A stretch of 64,000 bases of DNA from Verrucomicrobiota bacterium. GTDB lineage: Bacteria > Verrucomicrobiota > Verrucomicrobiia > Opitutales > Opitutaceae. The notes under the pieces were generated by a model that did not search any database, was not told the DNA's origin, and saw only the letters and a list, made by a program, of their open reading frames with translations. The translations under genes were made by a program, and so were the position numbers. This document shows, piece by piece, positions 1-11,423 of the stretch. The stretch lies in the NCBI GenBank assembly GCA_030604905.1, contig JAUVVA010000003.1, positions 1-64,000 on the forward strand. The letters are read 5' to 3'. Positions within the stretch are counted from its first letter, which is position 1; the number at the start of each line of letters is the position of its first letter.

Positions 1-2
1 AC

Positions 3-1289
<1,287 letters not shown>

Positions 1290-1370
1290 GACCGGAAAAA
1301 CCGGCGCGCTTGGATCCTCATCCTCGCCTGTCGCTTTGACCTCGCGGCAAAGATTCTTCTCCTCCCGCCG

Positions 1371-2771
1371 ATGCCTTTTCTCTCCAGCGTCTCCCGTCGC
1401 CTCTCCCGTCTGGTTCTCGCGAGCACGCTTTCTTGCGCCTGCGCCTCGCTCCGCGCCGCGCCCGAGGCCCCCGCGGCCGCCGCCACCCCGGATTTCGCCG
1501 AGGCCCCGCCCATCGCCCTCGCGCCCGTCTCCGCCCCCGAGTGGGGCCTGGCCTTCGCCGTTCGGTATTCAAATATCCCCTACGCCACCGGGCGCGACGG
1601 CGTCGCCGACCTCGTGCCCCTGTTTTTCTACGAGGGCGAGCGGCTCTACCTCCGCGGGCTTGAGGGCGGCTTCCGCCTCTACCATCCCGAGCACCTCCGC
1701 CCCCTCCCCGGCTACGGGCTCGATGCCATCGCCCGCTACCGCTTCTACGACATCCCGCGCTCGCAGCAAAACGCCGACCGCCGCGACGCCGTCGACTTCG
1801 GCCTGCGCCTCGTGCGCCCCCTCTCCCCCGTCTGGCGCGCCGAGGCCGACCTCCTCTCCGACACCGATGCGCGCACCCACGCCGTCGCCCGCCTCACCGG
1901 CGACTTCACCGACGGCCCCTACACCATCTCCCCCGCGCTCGAGCTCCGCGTAAAATCCTCCGCCTTCAATTCCCGTTACTACGGCTTCGACGAGCGCGAC
2001 GTCGGCGCCGGCGCCGATCTCCGCGCCCGCGTGCGCTTTCGCCGCCACCTCTGGAGCAATTTCCACCTCGTGGGCTCCGCCGAGCTCGGCTTCATCGAGG
2101 CCACCGCGCGCCGCAGCGCCTTCCTCGAGGACAGCTGGGAGTGGGAAGGCATGCTCGGCCTCGGCGTCTTTTCGCCGCCCGCCCAACTCGAGACCGTCGA
2201 GCCCGCCGGCCCGGCCGCCCGCCCCTACCTGCGTTTCGCCCAGGGCTGGGGCAGCGATGCCCGCCTCGGCGAGATCCTCGTCGGGCAAAACCGCTCCGAC
2301 GGCGTGCCCGTCTACATGAGCTCCGTCTTCTACGGGCACCCGCTCTCCGACACGCTCTTCGGCCTGCCCATCGAGGTCTACCTCACCCCCGGCCTCGCCC
2401 ACCACTACGCCTCCTCCGTGCAAGGCGCCGCCACCGAATACCTGCTCGCGGTCAAGTTTCACTACACCCTCCAATGGCCCTGGCGCGTCCGCCTCGGCGC
2501 CGCCGAAGGCCTGTCCTACATGGACTCGATCACCTTCTACGAGGAGCGCGACCTCCAGCGCAAAGGCTACCAGCCCAGCCGCCTGCTCAACTACCTCCAC
2601 TTCAGCGCCGAGCTGAATCTCGGCGACGTGTTCCGCAGCGAGCGGCTCGAACGTCTCTGGCTCGGGGCCGCCATCCATCACCGCTCCGGCATCTTCGAGA
2701 CCGCCTCGCTCTTCGGCCGCATCAAGGGCGGAGCGAATTTCAACACCGTCACCCTCAACTGGGAGCTTTGA
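1371..2771 (+). CDS. MipA/OmpV family outer-membrane protein
   Basis: Signal peptide from ATG 1371, then beta-barrel pattern (WGLAFAVRYSNIPYATGRDGVADLVPLFFYEGERLYLRG...; MLGLGVFSPP; C-terminal NTVTLNWEL). Confidence 0.75.
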   Translation: MPFLSSVSRRLSRLVLASTLSCACASLRAAPEAPAAAATPDFAEAPPIALAPVSAPEWGLAFAVRYSNIPYATGRDGVADLVPLFFYEGERLYLRGLEGGFRLYHPEHLRPLPGYGLDAIARYRFYDIPRSQQNADRRDAVDFGLRLVRPLSPVWRAEADLLSDTDARTHAVARLTGDFTDGPYTISPALELRVKSSAFNSRYYGFDERDVGAGADLRARVRFRRHLWSNFHLVGSAELGFIEATARRSAFLEDSWEWEGMLGLGVFSPPAQLETVEPAGPAARPYLRFAQGWGSDARLGEILVGQNRSDGVPVYMSSVFYGHPLSDTLFGLPIEVYLTPGLAHHYASSVQGAATEYLLAVKFHYTLQWPWRVRLGAAEGLSYMDSITFYEERDLQRKGYQPSRLLNYLHFSAELNLGDVFRSERLERLWLGAAIHHRSGIFETASLFGRIKGGANFNTVTLNWEL

Positions 2772-2861
2772 CCCCGCGCCCCCACGGGCGTCCGCCCCGC
2801 GGCGCTTCCCCCGCCGCCCCGATGCCGCGCCCGGCGCGCCTTGGCTAGGCTCGCGGGCGTG

Positions 2862-3221
2862 ATGTATTCTCTCCTCGCCCCGCCGTCCCGCCTTCTGGCG
2901 CCCGATCCCGCCTCGCACTCCGCCGGCGGGGAGGAAACCCGAGCGGCCCCCAATCTTCGCGCCCAACCCTTGGAGCAAAAGATCGCCGCCGCCGCCGAGG
3001 AGCTTTGGCGCGGCTACGGCCGCCCCGAGGGTCGCGACGTGGAGATCTGGCTCGAGGCCGAACGCCAGATCCTCGGCACCGACCCCGAGGTCGCCCGCGT
3101 CGGCGGCCCCACCGCGGCCGATGCGCTCAACCAGGCCTCGCCCCCTTCGACCGCCACCCCCGGGACCGCGCCGGAGGGCACCGCCATCAGCCCCTCGCCC
3201 GCCTCCTCCGGCAGTCCCTGA
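2862..3221 (+). CDS. DUF2934 family protein
   Basis: AAAAEELWRGYGRPEGRDVEIWLEAERQILG matches the DUF2934 core; low-complexity tail. Confidence 0.75.
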   Translation: MYSLLAPPSRLLAPDPASHSAGGEETRAAPNLRAQPLEQKIAAAAEELWRGYGRPEGRDVEIWLEAERQILGTDPEVARVGGPTAADALNQASPPSTATPGTAPEGTAISPSPASSGSP

Positions 3222-3237
3222 GGCTGGTCAAGCGCGT

Positions 3238-3330
3238 GTAGTCGGAGCCGCCGGAGCGGCCGGAGCCCCGTCGCCGTCGCGGGACAGCGCACGCGCACCG
3301 GGCTCCCGCCCGGCCATGCGGGATCCGTCG
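3238..3330. repeat. Single degenerate copy of the 591-1289 repeat core
   Basis: CCGGAGCCCCGTCGC ... CACCGGGCTCCCGCCCGGCC occurs in the same order as in the array units. Confidence 0.5.
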
Positions 3331-3442
3331 TTTGAAAGGGCGCCCCGCCGCCTCGGCGCTCGTTCCTGCCCGCCTCCCCGGGGGCGAAATCCGGAGATTC
3401 CCCGATTAGCGGTTTCGTGACAGCCGCCCCCTCGCCCCTAGG

Positions 3443-6400
3443 ATGGGCGAGGTGAAACTGACGCGCCGATTTACCACGCCGCTGACCAAAGCGGGCCCGG
3501 GGTCGCTGCACGTGAAGGCACTCGTGGTAGCCGCCTGCGTGGCCGCGGCGCTCGCCCAACGCGCCGCCATCGCCCCCTGGGTCGGCGACCGCGCACCCTA
3601 TGTTACCCTCTTCGTCTGTGTGATGATCGCGGCGTGGTTTGGCGGCACCGCCTCCGGGCTCGCCGTCTCCCTGATCGGGGTGCCGCTCTTCGTCTGGCTC
3701 TTCGTCGCCCTGCCCCACGCCGGCCTCGTCGACACGGGCGACGTCCTCATGGCGCTCGTGGTCCTCGTCCAGTGCGTCGCCGCCAGCTTCCTTTGCGGCA
3801 CCATGCGCCGCTCCCTGCGCGGTTGGCGGCGAGCCCGCCAACAGGCCACGCTCGACTTCCAAAACATGGCCGACCACGCGCCCGGTTTCGTGTGGTGCAC
3901 CAACGACTCCGGCGACACCGGCTTCGTCAACCAGGCCTGGCGCACCTTCACCGGCGTGAGCCCCAACGTGCGCGAGGTCGACCGCCTGCAACTCGTCCAC
4001 CCCTCCGATCTCGCTCGCGTCCGCGCCCTTGTCGCCGACGCCCAGGCCGCGGGCGTGCCCTACCAGGTCGAGTATCGCCTCCGCCGCGCCGACGGCGTCT
4101 ATCGCTGGATCCTCGAACACGCCGTGCCCCGCCTCAGCCGCGAGGGCCGCTTCGAAGGCTTCACCGGCTCCGGCGCCGACATCACCCCCTCCCATCAGGA
4201 ACGCGACGAACTCCGCTTCATCGGCGACCTCCATCGCGGTCTCGCCGCCTCCCTCGACCTGCACCGCACCGCCGAGACGCTCACCCGCGCCGTCGTGCCC
4301 GCCCTCGCCGACTGGTGCTCCATCCACCTCCTCGACGAGCAGGACGGCGGACTGCGCCCCGTCCATCTCCACCACATCGACCCGGAGAAAGTGCTGCGGG
4401 CCAACGAGAGCGCCCGCCGCGGCGCCGGCCCCGGCCCCGCGCCGGGCATCGCCCGCTGCTTCGAGCGCATTCTCCTCGAGGGCGAGCCGCGCGTCGTCAC
4501 CCGCATCGACGAGTCCTTCCTCGCCGAGCTCGCCACCGACGAGGACCACCTCCTCCACCTGCGCACCCTCGGCCTGGTCTCCTTTGTCGCCGTGCCCCTG
4601 CGCGTCGCCGGCCGCACCATCGGCGTGCTCGCCTTCGCCACCGCCGAGTCTTGCCGCCACTTCGGCCACGAGTTCCTCCCGCTCGCCCTCAAGATCGGCG
4701 GCATCGGCGCCTTCGCCCTCGAAAACGCCCGGCTCCACCGCGGCGTGCGCGAAGCCCTCGCCGCCGAGGAGCGCGCCCGCCGCGACCGCGAACGCAGCGA
4801 GCGCCAGTTCCGCGCCGCCTGGGATGCCGATATCTTCGGCATCTGCCTCGTCGACCGCTCCGGCGCCATCAGCGCCGGCAACGACACCTTCCTCCGCCTC
4901 GTCGGCCAGAGCCGCGAGGACCTCGCCGCCGGCCAGGTGGAACTGCGCTCCCGCCTCGGCGACCGTGTGCACCGCTTCGGCGCCTTCCTCTGGGAAAACC
5001 TGACCGACGCCCGCCGCTGCGAACCCTTCGAAAACGTCTGCATCCGGGCCGACGGCACCGAGTTCCCCGTCCTCGTCGGCGGCAACGTCAACCCCGACGG
5101 CGCCACCGCCATCGTCTTTCTCCTCGATCTCAGCGCGCGCCGCGCCGCCGAGACCGAGCTCCAGCGCCAGCGCGGCCTGCTCAAGACCATCATCGACGCC
5201 GTGCCCGCCATGGTCGCCTACGTCGACCCGCGGGAACGCCTCCTCCTCCACAACCTCCAGTCCGAGAAATGGCTCGGCCTCGAATCCGCCGCCATCCAGG
5301 ACGCCACGCTGCGCGAGGTCCTGGGCGAGGAAGGCCACGCCCAGGCCCGGCCGCACCTCCGCGAGGCCTTCGCGGGCCGTCACGTCAGCCACGAGATGTG
5401 CATCCACGGCGCGGGCCGGACCCGCGACGTCATGCTCAGCTACCGGCCCGATCTCGACCCCGCCGGCCGCGTCGTCGGCGTCGTGCTCCACGCCTACGAC
5501 ATCACCGAATCCCGCCGCCTCGCCGCCGACCTCGCCCGCAGCGAGCGCCGTCACCGCACCCTCATCACCCACAGCGCGGCCGTCGTCTGGACCGCCGACG
5601 CCCGCGGCGTCATCCAGGAGGTCAACGGCTGGGAGGAGTTCACCGGCATGCCCGTCACCCCCGGCACCTGCCCGCTCTGGTTCCGCCTCGTTCACCCCGC
5701 CGACCGCCAGCGCGTGAAGGACTACTGGCTCCACGTGCCCGAGGGCGACCACGTATGGGAAACCGGATACAGGATGCTCGCCTCCGACGGGCGCTACCAC
5801 CACGTGCAGGCCCGCGCCGCCGCCATCACCCGTCCCGACGGCGCCATCGAGGAATGGATCGGCACCATCACCGACGTCACCCAGCGCGTCGAGGCCGAGC
5901 AATCCCTCCGCCGCAAGGAGGCCGAGCTGAAGCTCATCGTCGACAAGATGCCGGCCCTCGTCTCCTACGTCGGGCGCGACCTCCGCCACGGCCTGGCCAA
6001 CCTCGCCTACGAAAAATGGTTCGGGGTCCCGCCCGAGCGGATCCGCGGCAGCACCGTCGCCGAGCTGCTCGGCGACGAGGCCTTCGCCCGCCTCGCCCCC
6101 CGCTTCGAGCGGGTCATGCGCGGCGAGGAGGTCGCCTTCGAGGAGCTGGTCCAATACCGCCTCGGCGGCCCCCGCTGGGTCAACGCCCTCTTCACCCCGC
6201 ACTTCGACGACAGCGGCGAGGTGCTCGGCTGCTTCGTGCTCGTCCTCGACATCACCTCGCGCAAGCAGTCCGAGCGCGAGATGGCCGAGCTCGTCGAGCG
6301 TTACCGCTTCCTCGCCGACGCCATGCCCCAGAACGTCTGGACCGCCGACGCCCAGGGCCGCCTCGACTACGTCAACCAACGCTTCACCGACTACGCCGGC

Positions 6401-7492
6401 ATGCCCGGGGATCGCCTCCGCCAGGCCCAGTGGGCCGACATCGTCCACCCGGACGACGCCCCCGAGACCACCCGCCGCTGGCGCCAGGCGCTCTCCACCG
6501 GCGAGCGCTACGCCGCCGAGCATCGCCTGCGCGACGCCTCCGGCCGCTACCACTGGTTCCTCAGCCTCGCCATCGCCCGGCGCGACGCCTCCGGCCAAGT
6601 CGTCCAATGGGTCGGCGCCGCCACCAACATCGACGCCCAGCGCCGCGCCTACCTCGAGCTCGCCGAGGCCCGCGCCGAGCTGCGCCGCCACGCCGACCAC
6701 CTCGAAAGCGAGGTGCGCCAGCGCACCGCCCGCCTCAGCGAGGTCAACGAGGAGCTCGAGGCCTTCACCTACTCCGCCTCGCACGACCTCCGCGTGCCGC
6801 TCCACCACATCCACGGCTTCGCCCAGGCCATCCTCGAGGATCGCGAGGCCGGCCTCTCCCCCGCCGGCCACGCCAACATGCGCCTGATCCTCAACGCCAC
6901 CCAGCGCATGGACACCCTGATCATGGATCTCCTCGCCTACAGCCGCCTCTCGCGCGCCGAGATCGTGATCGCCCCCACCGACCTCGAGCCGATCCTCAAC
7001 GACGTGCTCGCCCAGCACCGCGGCACCATCCAGGCCAAACACGCCCTCGTGGAGATCGCCCGCCCCCTCCCCCTCGTGCCCGCCGACCGCGTCGGCCTGC
7101 AGCAGATCCTCTTCAACCTCGTCGGCAACGCCCTCAAATTCGTCCCCGCCGGCCGCCGCCCCGAGATTCGCATCCACGTCGAGCGCCGCGAGCGTCGCCA
7201 CCGCCTCTGGGTCGAGGACAACGGCATCGGCATCGACAAGCGTCACCACGAGGGCGTCTTCAAGCTCTTCCAGCGCCTCCACGGCACTCGCGACTACGCC
7301 GGCACCGGCATCGGTCTCTCCCTCGTCAAACGCGCCGCCGAACGCATGGGAGGCGCCTGCGGAGTCGAGTCCGTTCCCGGCCACGGGAGCCGTTTCTGGG
7401 TCGAGTTTCAGGTCGCGGAGGCCGGGGACCCGGAGACCGGCGCCGATGAAGTCGCCGCCGAGTCCCTAGGGCTTGCCGAGCGCGTGGCCTGA
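3443..7492 (+). CDS. Membrane-anchored multi-PAS/GAF hybrid-length sensor histidine kinase
   Basis: N-terminal DUF4118-like transmembrane segment, about six PAS repeats, one GAF, HisKA (FTYSASHDLRVPLHHIHGFAQ), HATPase (NLVGNALKF, VEDNGIGID, GTGIGLSLVKR). Confidence 0.92.
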   Translation: MGEVKLTRRFTTPLTKAGPGSLHVKALVVAACVAAALAQRAAIAPWVGDRAPYVTLFVCVMIAAWFGGTASGLAVSLIGVPLFVWLFVALPHAGLVDTGDVLMALVVLVQCVAASFLCGTMRRSLRGWRRARQQATLDFQNMADHAPGFVWCTNDSGDTGFVNQAWRTFTGVSPNVREVDRLQLVHPSDLARVRALVADAQAAGVPYQVEYRLRRADGVYRWILEHAVPRLSREGRFEGFTGSGADITPSHQERDELRFIGDLHRGLAASLDLHRTAETLTRAVVPALADWCSIHLLDEQDGGLRPVHLHHIDPEKVLRANESARRGAGPGPAPGIARCFERILLEGEPRVVTRIDESFLAELATDEDHLLHLRTLGLVSFVAVPLRVAGRTIGVLAFATAESCRHFGHEFLPLALKIGGIGAFALENARLHRGVREALAAEERARRDRERSERQFRAAWDADIFGICLVDRSGAISAGNDTFLRLVGQSREDLAAGQVELRSRLGDRVHRFGAFLWENLTDARRCEPFENVCIRADGTEFPVLVGGNVNPDGATAIVFLLDLSARRAAETELQRQRGLLKTIIDAVPAMVAYVDPRERLLLHNLQSEKWLGLESAAIQDATLREVLGEEGHAQARPHLREAFAGRHVSHEMCIHGAGRTRDVMLSYRPDLDPAGRVVGVVLHAYDITESRRLAADLARSERRHRTLITHSAAVVWTADARGVIQEVNGWEEFTGMPVTPGTCPLWFRLVHPADRQRVKDYWLHVPEGDHVWETGYRMLASDGRYHHVQARAAAITRPDGAIEEWIGTITDVTQRVEAEQSLRRKEAELKLIVDKMPALVSYVGRDLRHGLANLAYEKWFGVPPERIRGSTVAELLGDEAFARLAPRFERVMRGEEVAFEELVQYRLGGPRWVNALFTPHFDDSGEVLGCFVLVLDITSRKQSEREMAELVERYRFLADAMPQNVWTADAQGRLDYVNQRFTDYAGMPGDRLRQAQWADIVHPDDAPETTRRWRQALSTGERYAAEHRLRDASGRYHWFLSLAIARRDASGQVVQWVGAATNIDAQRRAYLELAEARAELRRHADHLESEVRQRTARLSEVNEELEAFTYSASHDLRVPLHHIHGFAQAILEDREAGLSPAGHANMRLILNATQRMDTLIMDLLAYSRLSRAEIVIAPTDLEPILNDVLAQHRGTIQAKHALVEIARPLPLVPADRVGLQQILFNLVGNALKFVPAGRRPEIRIHVERRERRHRLWVEDNGIGIDKRHHEGVFKLFQRLHGTRDYAGTGIGLSLVKRAAERMGGACGVESVPGHGSRFWVEFQVAEAGDPETGADEVAAESLGLAERVA

Positions 7493-7529
7493 TGGCCCGC
7501 GGACCCCTTGCGCGTTACACTGGCGCGCC

Positions 7530-8234
7530 ATGAAAACCCGCCATGCCTACACCCCCATCCTCGCCGTTCTGCTCGGCGCCTCCGTGGTCGTCGCGCAGGA
7601 GCGCGTCATCCCCAGCGATCCCGGCGCCCAGTCCGGCAACACCGGCGCCGCCGGAGCCCACGGCGAAGCCATAAACCCCAACGCCCCCCGCCTGGGCGAC
7701 CGCCTCCCGGCCGACCGCGTCGACATCCACGACACCGGCACCGCCGGGCAACTGCCGCGCGATGACCGCCAGGAGCCGCTCGTCGGCGTCGGCACCGCCA
7801 CCGGCGAGCGCGACGAACACAAGTCCGTGCAAAAGCTCTCCAAGCTCAATCAGCGCGTCACCTCCCTGTCCCGCCTCGCGACCGATCGGGCCTCCGATCA
7901 ACAGGTCCGCGGCTTCGCCGAGGAGATGGTCCGCGCCCACGAAAGCGCCGCGCAAGAGCTCGCGCTCCTCGCCGCCCGCCGCGGAGCCTCCCCCGAGGCC
8001 CGTCAGCTCGACGAGTCCCGCGACGACCGCGAAAACCTCGCGCGCAAGAGCGGCCGCGACTTCGACAAGGCCTACGTCGAGGAGATGGCCAAGGCCCACG
8101 AGAAGAGCATCGAAGCGCTGGAAAAGGCCTCCCAAGGCGACGACGGCGAGCTCGCCGCTTTCGCCAACCGCGTCCTTCCCCAGGTGCGCGACCACCACGA
8201 GCGCGTCAGAGGCCTGAAGAACAACCTGCGTTGA
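7530..8234 (+). CDS. DUF4142 family secreted protein
   Basis: Signal peptide MKTRHAYTPILAVLLGASVVVAQ; helical DUF4142-type region KLNQRVTSLSRLATDRASDQQVRGFAEEMVRAHESAAQEL... Confidence 0.7.
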   Translation: MKTRHAYTPILAVLLGASVVVAQERVIPSDPGAQSGNTGAAGAHGEAINPNAPRLGDRLPADRVDIHDTGTAGQLPRDDRQEPLVGVGTATGERDEHKSVQKLSKLNQRVTSLSRLATDRASDQQVRGFAEEMVRAHESAAQELALLAARRGASPEARQLDESRDDRENLARKSGRDFDKAYVEEMAKAHEKSIEALEKASQGDDGELAAFANRVLPQVRDHHERVRGLKNNLR

Positions 8235-8284
8235 TCCGGCCCGGCGCGGAACGGCCGCCGACAAGTCCCCCTCTCCGCCCAACC

Positions 8285-8316
8285 AGAGGCCCTCGATCCC
8301 CGAGGGCCTCTTTTTC
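8285..8316 (+). terminator. Rho-independent terminator downstream of DUF4142 gene
   Basis: GAGGCCCTCG-atccc-CGAGGGCCTC-TTTTT. Confidence 0.9.
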
Positions 8317-8437
8317 GGATACGTTTCCGGGAACCTTCCACCCTGCGACAGGACCATCCCGCCGCACCACTTCATCAAACCTCCCCGCTTCACCCAAACG
8401 TCCGAGCGCCCCGCGCCGCCAGCTCGCGCCGCGCCAC

Positions 8438-9859
8438 ATGCCCTCCCTCACCTTTTTCACCATCATCGGCTACACGATGGCCCTGATCGCCGTCGTGCAC
8501 CTGCTTTCCCTGCGCAAGCAGCCGGCCTCCACGCTGGCCTGGGCCTGGGGCATCCTCCTTTTTCCCTATCTCGGCGCCATGCTCTACTGGGGCATCGGGG
8601 CCGACCGCCTCCGCCGCAAACGCCTCCGCCGCCGCGCCGCCTTCGCCCCCTTCCGGCGCGACCGCCGCGAACACCGCCGCCACGAGGCTTTCTTCGCCCT
8701 CGTGCCCGAGGACGACCTCGGCCTGGCCCGCGTGCTGGCCCGCCTCAACCGCATCCCGCCCACCGGCGTCGACCGCTTCCGCCTGCTCCACACCGCGGAC
8801 GTCTTTTACGACACGCTCATCGAGCGCATCGACGCCGCGCGCCACCACATCCACATCCAGTTCTTCATCTGGCGCGACGACGACCCCGGCCGCCGCCTGC
8901 GCAACGCCCTCGTCGCCGCCGCCCGGCGAGGCGTGATCGTGCGCGTGCTGCTTGACGAGATCGGCTCCGTCCTTCTCGCCGCCTCCCACTTCAGGGACCT
9001 CGTGCTCGCCGGAGGCGAGTTCTCCTGGTTCCAGACCATCAGCCCCCTGCGGCGCCGCTTCCTCTTCAACCTCCGCAACCACCGCAAGGTCCAGATCATC
9101 GACGGCGAGTATGCCTTCGTCGGCGGCATGAACGTCGGCCGCGAATACCAGGGCCTCGACCCGAAGTTCGGCGCCTGGCGCGACCTCCAGGCCGAGCTCA
9201 CCGGCCCCGTCGCCTGCACCCTCCAGGAAAGCTTCGCCGACGATTGGTTCTTCGCCACCGGCCGCCGCGTGATCGAAGCCTGCTACTACCCCGACAGCGC
9301 CGACACCGGCCGGCACCCGGCGCTCGTGCTCGCCGGCGGCCCCGACGATCCCTCCGAGCCCCCCCAGAAGAGCATCGTCTCGCTCTTCAACCACGCCCGC
9401 CGCCGCGCCTGGTTCACCACCGGCTACTTCGTGCCCAACGGCGTCCTGCTCTCCGCGCTCCAGCTCTGCGCCGCCCGCGGCGTGGACGTGCGCCTCCTCA
9501 TCACCGAAAAAACCGACCACCCCGGTTTGCTCCGCATCGGCCGCTCCTTCTACGACGAGCTGATGGCCGCCGGCGTAAGGATTTTTGAATACTCCCGCGC
9601 CCTCAACCACACCAAGGCCGCCGTGATCGACGAGGACTGGCTGCTCGTCGGCTCGGCCAACCTCGACAACCGCTCCATGCGCGTGAACTTCGAGCTCGGG
9701 GTGTTCGCGCGCGAGCCCGACGCCGCCGCCGAGCTCGCCGCCCGGCTGGAGGAGGACTTCACCGCCTCGATCGAGATCAAGCCCGCCACCTTCGCCCGCC
9801 GGCCCTGGTATGAGAAGTCCATGGAGGCCGCCTTCCGCCCCTTCGCCCCGCTCTTGTGA
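8438..9859 (+). CDS. cls: Cardiolipin synthase (phospholipase D family)
   Basis: Two N-terminal TM segments; HKD motifs NHRKVQIIDGEYAFVGGMNVG and NHTKAAVIDEDWLLVGSANLD. Confidence 0.93.
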   Translation: MPSLTFFTIIGYTMALIAVVHLLSLRKQPASTLAWAWGILLFPYLGAMLYWGIGADRLRRKRLRRRAAFAPFRRDRREHRRHEAFFALVPEDDLGLARVLARLNRIPPTGVDRFRLLHTADVFYDTLIERIDAARHHIHIQFFIWRDDDPGRRLRNALVAAARRGVIVRVLLDEIGSVLLAASHFRDLVLAGGEFSWFQTISPLRRRFLFNLRNHRKVQIIDGEYAFVGGMNVGREYQGLDPKFGAWRDLQAELTGPVACTLQESFADDWFFATGRRVIEACYYPDSADTGRHPALVLAGGPDDPSEPPQKSIVSLFNHARRRAWFTTGYFVPNGVLLSALQLCAARGVDVRLLITEKTDHPGLLRIGRSFYDELMAAGVRIFEYSRALNHTKAAVIDEDWLLVGSANLDNRSMRVNFELGVFAREPDAAAELAARLEEDFTASIEIKPATFARRPWYEKSMEAAFRPFAPLL

Positions 9860-9867
9860 CACTCGCG

Positions 9868-9900
9868 AAAAAACCCGCCCCGTCGGAACACGGGGCGGGT
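9868..9900 (-). terminator. Rho-independent terminator for the minus-strand gene at 9990
   Basis: ACCCGCCCCG-tcggaaca-CGGGGCGGGT with AAAAAA at 9868-9873 (T-run on the minus strand). Confidence 0.8.
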
Positions 9901-9989
9901 CCTGCAAACCAAACCAAAGCAAAGGCGGCGACCACGGGCGGGCCTTCGCGGGCGCGCGCCCGCGAGGCGGCGGTCGCCTCGCGCCGCGT

Positions 9990-10766
9990 TCAAGGCGCGC
10001 CGGGCGCGGGCAACAGCCGACCGGGCTCCTGCTGCTGCATGCCACCGCGGACGGCGGCGTCGCGGGCCTCCTCGATCGCGCGGATGTAGTCCGAGTAGCG
10101 GGCCACCACATCGCGACGGAGCTCCTCCCAACGCGGCTCGTTCGCCGCGCGGGCGCTGGTGATGGCGCTGGCGAGCTCCGACTCCGCCTGGTTCATCCGA
10201 AGGATGCGGTCGTTCAGCAGGGTGCGCGCCTCGCCGCTCAAGAGCTGGGAGTGCTGCACGATCGCCTGCCCCTGCTGCTGGCCCTGCGCGAGTTCGCGCT
10301 CGGCCATCGCCATCGCGCGGTCACGGTGCACGAAGCTGGCCTCGCCGAGCATTCGCGCCGTCGTCTCGGGATCGCGCTGCGGCGCCGGCTGCGGCGCTTG
10401 CTGCGGAGGCGGGGCGGGCGGGATGCCGGCCGGGCCGTCGTCCACCGGGCTCACCAGCTCGGGGTCAAACAACACCGTGCCGCCGCCCCGGCCCGCGACG
10501 GGCTCGAGCGCGGGCTGGGCGGTATCGTGCACCCCGTCGGGATCGGCTCCGCCCGGGCGGGGATCGCTCAGGGTCGGACCGCTCTGCGGCACGGGCCCGG
10601 AGCGCGGCGTGGTGTTTTCCACGTCGCGGGTCTCACGCCCCGCGCCGCCCCCGTCGGGCTCGCCTTGGGCGAGCGCGGCCGCGACGGGCAGGGCCAGAAA
10701 CAGGGCGCCCCAGGCCCGCGCTCGCGCGCGGGCCCCGGAGCAAGCTGGAGGAGGAAGGGGCTTCAT
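9990..10766 (-). CDS. Hypothetical secreted protein, helical C-terminal half
   Basis: Signal-like N-terminus MKPLPPPACSGARARARAWGALFLALPVAAALAQ; alpha-helical tail with conserved-looking ERELAQGQQQGQAIVQHSQLLSGEARTLLND. Confidence 0.7.
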   Translation of the reverse strand: MKPLPPPACSGARARARAWGALFLALPVAAALAQGEPDGGGAGRETRDVENTTPRSGPVPQSGPTLSDPRPGGADPDGVHDTAQPALEPVAGRGGGTVLFDPELVSPVDDGPAGIPPAPPPQQAPQPAPQRDPETTARMLGEASFVHRDRAMAMAERELAQGQQQGQAIVQHSQLLSGEARTLLNDRILRMNQAESELASAITSARAANEPRWEELRRDVVARYSDYIRAIEEARDAAVRGGMQQQEPGRLLPAPGAP

Positions 10767-10786
10767 GGTGGAAGGCGCTTCCCGCT

Positions 10787-10969
10787 TCACACCCGGGTGC
10801 TGCGTCCGCCGCCGCCAAACATGCCGGCGATGAGCGAGACCACGAGCAGCACGAGGAAGATGTAGAAGATGATTCGCGCGATTCCGGCCGCGGCTCCGGC
10901 GATGCCGACGAAACCAAGGAGACCGGCGATCAGGGCGATAACGAGGAATATGAGTGTCCAGCGTAACAT
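10787..10969 (-). CDS. DUF1328 / UPF0391 small membrane protein
   Basis: [49 protein letters not shown]. Confidence 0.9.
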   Translation of the reverse strand: MLRWTLIFLVIALIAGLLGFVGIAGAAAGIARIIFYIFLVLLVVSLIAGMFGGGGRSTRV

Positions 10970-11144
10970 GGTGTCAGGGGGTTGAGGGTTGTCGGTTCAC
11001 AAGGGCGGACCGCGGGCGCGTGGCCCGTGGTCCGCCCCAGAGGGAGACCTGCTGGAGTAGGAAGATGAGGGCCCGGGCGGCGCGACGTGGGGAGCGCTGC
11101 GCGCGCCCGGGCGGGGACTGGATCTGGGAACGGGCGCGGATCGA

Positions 11145-11423
11145 TCAGTAGGCGCCCCGCAGGGCGGTGCCGAGGATGCCGCTGCTCGTGCGCAGCCGAC
11201 GGGTCCAACGACCGATCGGCCCCGGCACGTGCGGCAACAAGGCCCCGAGCGCGGGCATTGCCGCCATCGAGGTCGACCAGAGGTCGAGCTTGCCGTTCTG
11301 CGCCGCCTTAGGAGGCAGTTTCCAGAGCAGGCGCACCCGGGCGCGGTCCGCCTCGCAGAGGAGGCGGAGCCGCTCGCGCCGGGCGGCGCGGTTTTCCACG
11401 GAGTTGTGGGAGGCGTGGCTCAT
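11145..11423 (-). CDS. Hypothetical protein of the envelope-stress cluster
   Basis: MSHASHNSVENRAARRERLRLLCEADRARVRLLWKLPP...; start overlaps the end of the next gene by 4 nt, consistent with translational coupling. Confidence 0.6.
   Translation of the reverse strand: MSHASHNSVENRAARRERLRLLCEADRARVRLLWKLPPKAAQNGKLDLWSTSMAAMPALGALLPHVPGPIGRWTRRLRTSSGILGTALRGAY

Noticed and set aside
3014-7384. 1456-aa minus-strand ORF opposite the histidine kinase
   Set aside because: Shadow ORF caused by extreme GC3; the plus strand encodes recognisable PAS/HisKA/HATPase domains, while the minus product is low-complexity Gly/Ala/Val/Glu.
3634-7449. 1271-aa alternative-frame plus-strand ORF
   Set aside because: Arg/Pro-rich out-of-frame translation of the kinase gene.
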